Assembly (NCBI GenBank): GCA_021803885.1
Contig: JAJZKY010000235.1
Coordinates: 1-6,995, forward strand
DNA: 6,995 nucleotides
Direction: 5' to 3'
Origin: Planctomycetota bacterium
GTDB taxonomy: Bacteria; Planctomycetota; Phycisphaerae; WQYP01; JAJZKY01
Under the pieces are notes generated by a model. The model was not told the DNA's origin, ran no database searches, and saw only the letters and a list, made by a program, of their open reading frames with translations. The position numbers and the translations under genes are program-made. Of this stretch, positions 5,032-6,995 are shown piece after piece (positions within the stretch are counted from its first letter, which is position 1; each line of letters opens with the position of its first letter).

Positions 5032-5205
5032 ATGGGCATTGCCAACACCATCACTTACATCGTTACGGCGGTAGGCATACCGACCATCGTTGCCGCGCTG
5101 ATCTACGTGGGGCGGAAACTTCACGCGCCGGACGTGGTGGAAAAACAGCTTACGAACGTGGCAAAGAAACTGGACGCCTTCTTGGACAAGCCCAAAGCGG
5201 GATAG
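5032..5205 (+). CDS. Small single-pass membrane protein
   Basis: A 57-residue frame starting MGIANTITYIVTAVGIPTIV has one clear hydrophobic segment at residues 6-26. A basic stop-transfer patch (GRKLH) follows, then an amphipathic charged tail (DVVEKQLTNVAKKLDAFLDK). A single short membrane helix with a coiled-coil-like cytoplasmic tail is typical of small phage and element membrane proteins, but no family is recognised. The ribosome site is weak (AGAAAG), which lowers confidence. It reads opposite to the rest of the element and lies between the excisionase-like leader and the att site. An imperfect hairpin (AAGCCC 5188-5193, GGGCTT 5208-5213) over its stop could be a weak terminator. Its good protein character compared with the overlapping frames is the main support. 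Confidence 0.5.
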   Translation: MGIANTITYIVTAVGIPTIVAALIYVGRKLHAPDVVEKQLTNVAKKLDAFLDKPKAG

Positions 5206-5283
5206 CCGGGCTTTGGCGGGGCGTCGGGCCGAAAAGCATCCGGCCTCCGCCTGATCGGGCGGCCATATCGCCCCGCCGCACTT

Positions 5284-5522
5284 TTACCGGCGGCTTGTCT
5301 TGCCCCCGGCGGCCAGGGCCATGCCCAAGAGGGCCTTACGGATAGGCCCTGGAAGGCTTGGCCAGACTTCGGCCAGCCGGGCAAGTTCTGGGTCGGTTTG
5401 TCCCTTATTTGTCCCACGGGGTTTTTCGGAAAACGCTAAACCCTTGATTTTACATGACTTAGAGCGATTCTGGCAAAGGACTGAAAATCCTTGTGTCGCC
5501 GGTTCGATTCCGGCTCTGCCCA
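5284..5522 (-). pseudogene. Orphan C-terminal tail of the element's tyrosine integrase
   Basis: A minus-strand frame crosses the tRNA-Phe remnant as AGIEPATQGFSVLCQ, continues through a basic segment (NRSKSCKIKG), and ends in DPELARLAEVWPSLPGPIRK followed by ALLGMALAAGG before the stop at 5284. Integrases whose attP lies at their own 3' end read the antisense of the tRNA near the C-terminus, and those of PVC bacteria often end in WPxLPxxIRxxI. No catalytic domain is next to it: to the right is chromosome. It is therefore interpreted as the 3' end of int, separated from its body by the integration crossover and restored only in the excised circle. It is not a decayed gene. Transcription here would be meaningless unless it starts in the flank. 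Confidence 0.7.
5474..5522 (+). other. attR: 3' remnant of tRNA-Phe (GAA)
   Basis: The segment holds a complete anticodon stem (5476-5480 pairing 5488-5492), loop CTGAAAA with anticodon GAA at 5483-5485, variable loop 5493-5497, T arm (GCCGG 5498-5502, TTCGATT loop, CCGGC 5510-5514), acceptor 3' strand TCTGCCC 5515-5521 and discriminator A 5522. The expected 5' strand GGGCAGA and D arm are absent upstream, so this is not a functional tRNA. A 3'-end remnant marks the element end that is distal to the intact tRNA. The tRNA reads rightward, so the element lies to the left and the intact copy should be at the left end. Confidence 0.85.
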
Positions 5523-5610
5523 GTTCTCCAGAATGTTCGGAAAAACACTCGCAAAGCCACATATTTTTGGATTTTCGCGTGGCGTGTTGACCGTAGGGGC
5601 AATCGCTTCG
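5523..5610. other. Chromosomal intergenic spacer
   Basis: These 88 bases separate the tRNA remnant from the stop of the oxidoreductase gene. In the original chromosome this was the spacer downstream of tRNA-Phe. No hairpin with a T-tract is evident for either direction. Confidence 0.5.
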
Positions 5611-6995
5611 TTACGCCTCAAGATTGAGCCACTTGAGTTCGTCGGGTGTGAGTTTGACCTGCAAAGCCTCAAAGCTGCTGCGCGTTTCCTCCACCTGAGC
5701 CGGACCGATCAGGGGAAAAGTGGGGAACGATTGACAGAGTACATAAGCCAGGGCGATGACAATCGGAGCCACCTCTTTTTGTTTGGCCAACTCCCGCGCC
5801 CGCTGTTGCCGCTGAAAATTATCCGGCGAATACCAGCAGCGCACCAGTTCCTGATCAGACGTTTGATCCGGCGCCGCCCGGTCCGTAAAAAAGCCGCGGG
5901 CCTGGCTGCTCCAGGGCATCAGAACGAATTGTTCCTTCTCCAGCCACGCGCGCGATTCGGCGTCCGAGGAGCTGATGCATCCGCCCCACGGCGGCTGGAT
6001 CATGCGGGCCAGGCTGAAATTGTTGCTCACAGCGCAAAAGCCGGTAAGCCCCTTGGCGCTCGCGTAATCGTTGAATGCCCGCAAGCGCTGGAGCGTCCAA
6101 TTCGATCCACCGAAGGCACTGATGCGCCCCGCCCGCTTGTGTTCGTTGAGCACCTCGACGAATTCGTCCACCGGCACGTCCGGATTGTCGCGGTGCATCA
6201 TGTAAATGTCCACGTAATCCGTCTGGAGCCGCCGGAGGCTCTCCAGAAGCTGGCGGGTGAGCGCCTCCGGATAGCAATTCGGGGTGTGGGCGCCCTTGTC
6301 AAGCAGCACCACTTTCTCGCGGATATTGCGGGACTTGATCCAGTGTCCCAGCGCCTTTTCGCACCCTCCGTCGCCGCCATAAATATAGGCCGAGTCGAAG
6401 GCGTTGCCGCCGCGCTGAAAATAATCATCGAACATCGCCGCCGCCATGGGAAAATTCGAGATGCCCACTTTGTCCACTCCCATCACCAGGCGGGAGACGG
6501 GTTTGCTCACTCCGGGAATGGCGCCGTATTCCATCCGCTGGTCTTTTCTTACGCACAAGGGGCGGCCGTCAATAGGGAGGGTGCGGTTGGGCGGTTTCTC
6601 ATTTTCGTAAACAACGCCGATCGCCGCACGCCACTGGTCCAGGGTTTTCATGTTTCCCAGCGTGTCTTTCCAGCGCATGGCCGGCCAGGCGGCCTCGCGT
6701 TTACCTGCCTGCACGGCGGCGGCGAATGTATCAGCCTCCAGTGTGTAAACATTCGCCGGCGCTTCGACCACAATCTCCTGTGTATCTTTTCCATAGCGAT
6801 GCACGATGATCTTGTTGCCCTTTTCCGAAGGAACCCACAACTCGGGAATGTGAATCTTGCCCGTGGAACCATAGATACGCACCCCGTTGTCCATGTTGCA
6901 CTGCACGGCCGTACCCACGCCGGCTACGATGTCGTTCGGAAACTTCAGCGTGGCCAAGGCGTATTCATCCACCCGGCTGCGGGCGCCAACATATC
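5611..6995 (-). CDS. Gfo/Idh/MocA–aldo/keto reductase fusion, N-terminus off the right edge
   Basis: The frame is open to the right edge, so the start and the Rossmann domain are outside; the GTG at 6972 is only an internal valine. In numbering from that valine, residues 1 to about 125 are the C-terminal sheet domain of a Gfo/Idh/MocA oxidoreductase (VDEYALATLKFPNDIVAGVG, then GVRIYGSTGKIHIP). Residues 148-453 are a complete aldo/keto reductase. Its tetrad is visible: Asp193 and Tyr198 in AFDSAYIYGG, Lys226 in LLDKGAH, His260 in YMMHRDN. Both parts use NAD(P) and act on sugars or other aldehydes and ketones; the substrate cannot be read from sequence. Fusions of this kind are common in Verrucomicrobiota and related phyla. 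This is chromosomal flank and is not part of the element. Confidence 0.9.
   Translation of the reverse strand, partial: YVGARSRVDEYALATLKFPNDIVAGVGTAVQCNMDNGVRIYGSTGKIHIPELWVPSEKGNKIIVHRYGKDTQEIVVEAPANVYTLEADTFAAAVQAGKREAAWPAMRWKDTLGNMKTLDQWRAAIGVVYENEKPPNRTLPIDGRPLCVRKDQRMEYGAIPGVSKPVSRLVMGVDKVGISNFPMAAAMFDDYFQRGGNAFDSAYIYGGDGGCEKALGHWIKSRNIREKVVLLDKGAHTPNCYPEALTRQLLESLRRLQTDYVDIYMMHRDNPDVPVDEFVEVLNEHKRAGRISAFGGSNWTLQRLRAFNDYASAKGLTGFCAVSNNFSLARMIQPPWGGCISSSDAESRAWLEKEQFVLMPWSSQARGFFTDRAAPDQTSDQELVRCWYSPDNFQRQQRARELAKQKEVAPIVIALAYVLCQSFPTFPLIGPAQVEETRSSFEALQVKLTPDELKWLNLEA

Larger units (their letters stand above)
1..5522. mobile_element. Right-hand part of an integrative element inserted at tRNA-Phe
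   Basis: The right boundary is the tRNA-Phe 3' remnant at 5474-5522. To its left lie an orphan integrase C-terminal tail, an excisionase-like HTH gene, a replication module (DnaB-N-like protein and P-loop ATPase) and several small unknown genes packed on the minus strand. To its right is an ordinary metabolic gene. The left end is outside the window; by the geometry of tRNA insertion it should carry an intact tRNA-Phe and the integrase body. No capsid, terminase, relaxase or type IV secretion gene is visible, so the class of element (satellite, integrative plasmid, ICE fragment) is undecided. Confidence 0.8.

Noticed and set aside
4909..5124. 71-residue minus-strand frame opposite the 57-residue membrane protein
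   Set aside because: It has no ribosome site or domain-like sequence, whereas the plus-strand frame has a clear membrane helix and a charged tail.
5450..5522. Complete tRNA-Phe gene
   Set aside because: The acceptor 5' strand GGGCAGA and a D arm are missing upstream of 5474, so only the 3' part is present.
5436..5672. 78-residue minus-strand frame over the tRNA remnant (AEPESNRRHKDFQSF)
   Set aside because: It is another antisense reading of the tRNA. It ends without an integrase-type tail, while the neighbouring frame ending at 5284 has one.

Overview
The window looks like the right-hand end of an integrative genetic element inserted at a tRNA-Phe gene, followed on the right by a chromosomal carbohydrate-type oxidoreductase gene. 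The host is probably a Verrucomicrobiota or other PVC-group bacterium. That rests on two things recalled from family knowledge: a Gfo/Idh/MocA–aldo/keto reductase fusion is common there, and so is an integrase tail of the form WPxLPxxIR. It is inference, not a search result.

Layout. Positions 1 to about 5522 belong to the element; its left end lies outside the window. Nearly everything in it reads on the minus strand as one tightly packed run. In transcription order this is an excisionase-like HTH protein (4746-4477), a 72-residue unknown (4480-4262), a protein that is only a DnaB N-terminal-like domain (4265-3753), a P-loop ATPase resembling the DUF3631 replication ATPases (3768-2047), and a 200-residue unknown (2054-1452). 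Three more unknowns follow: a 131-residue protein with a Pro/Ala repeat tail (1436-1041), a 133-residue HTH-like protein (1026-625), and a gene running off the left edge (427 to below 1). Successive genes in the first half overlap by 4, 4, 16 and 8 bases, so translation is probably coupled. The only plus-strand gene I support in the element is a 57-residue single-pass membrane protein (5032-5205).

Junction. At 5474-5522 there is the 3' part of a tRNA-Phe (anticodon arm, variable loop, T arm, acceptor 3' strand) with no matching 5' half. This is what an att site looks like at the end distal to the intact tRNA. A minus-strand frame running through it ends in a typical integrase C-terminal tail (stop at 5284) with no integrase body beside it. 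The simplest reading is that attP lay within the integrase 3' end, so integration cut the tail off. The integrase body should then be at the unseen left end, next to an intact tRNA-Phe.

How the parts fit. The DnaB-N-like protein, the ATPase and an iteron-like and inverted-repeat region (about 1784-2099, inside and around the start of the 200-residue gene) together look like a self-contained replication module with its own origin. The HTH proteins would control excision and expression. No capsid, relaxase or transfer gene is visible, so whether this is a satellite, an integrative plasmid or part of a conjugative element cannot be decided here. The 5611-6995 gene is unrelated chromosomal flank.
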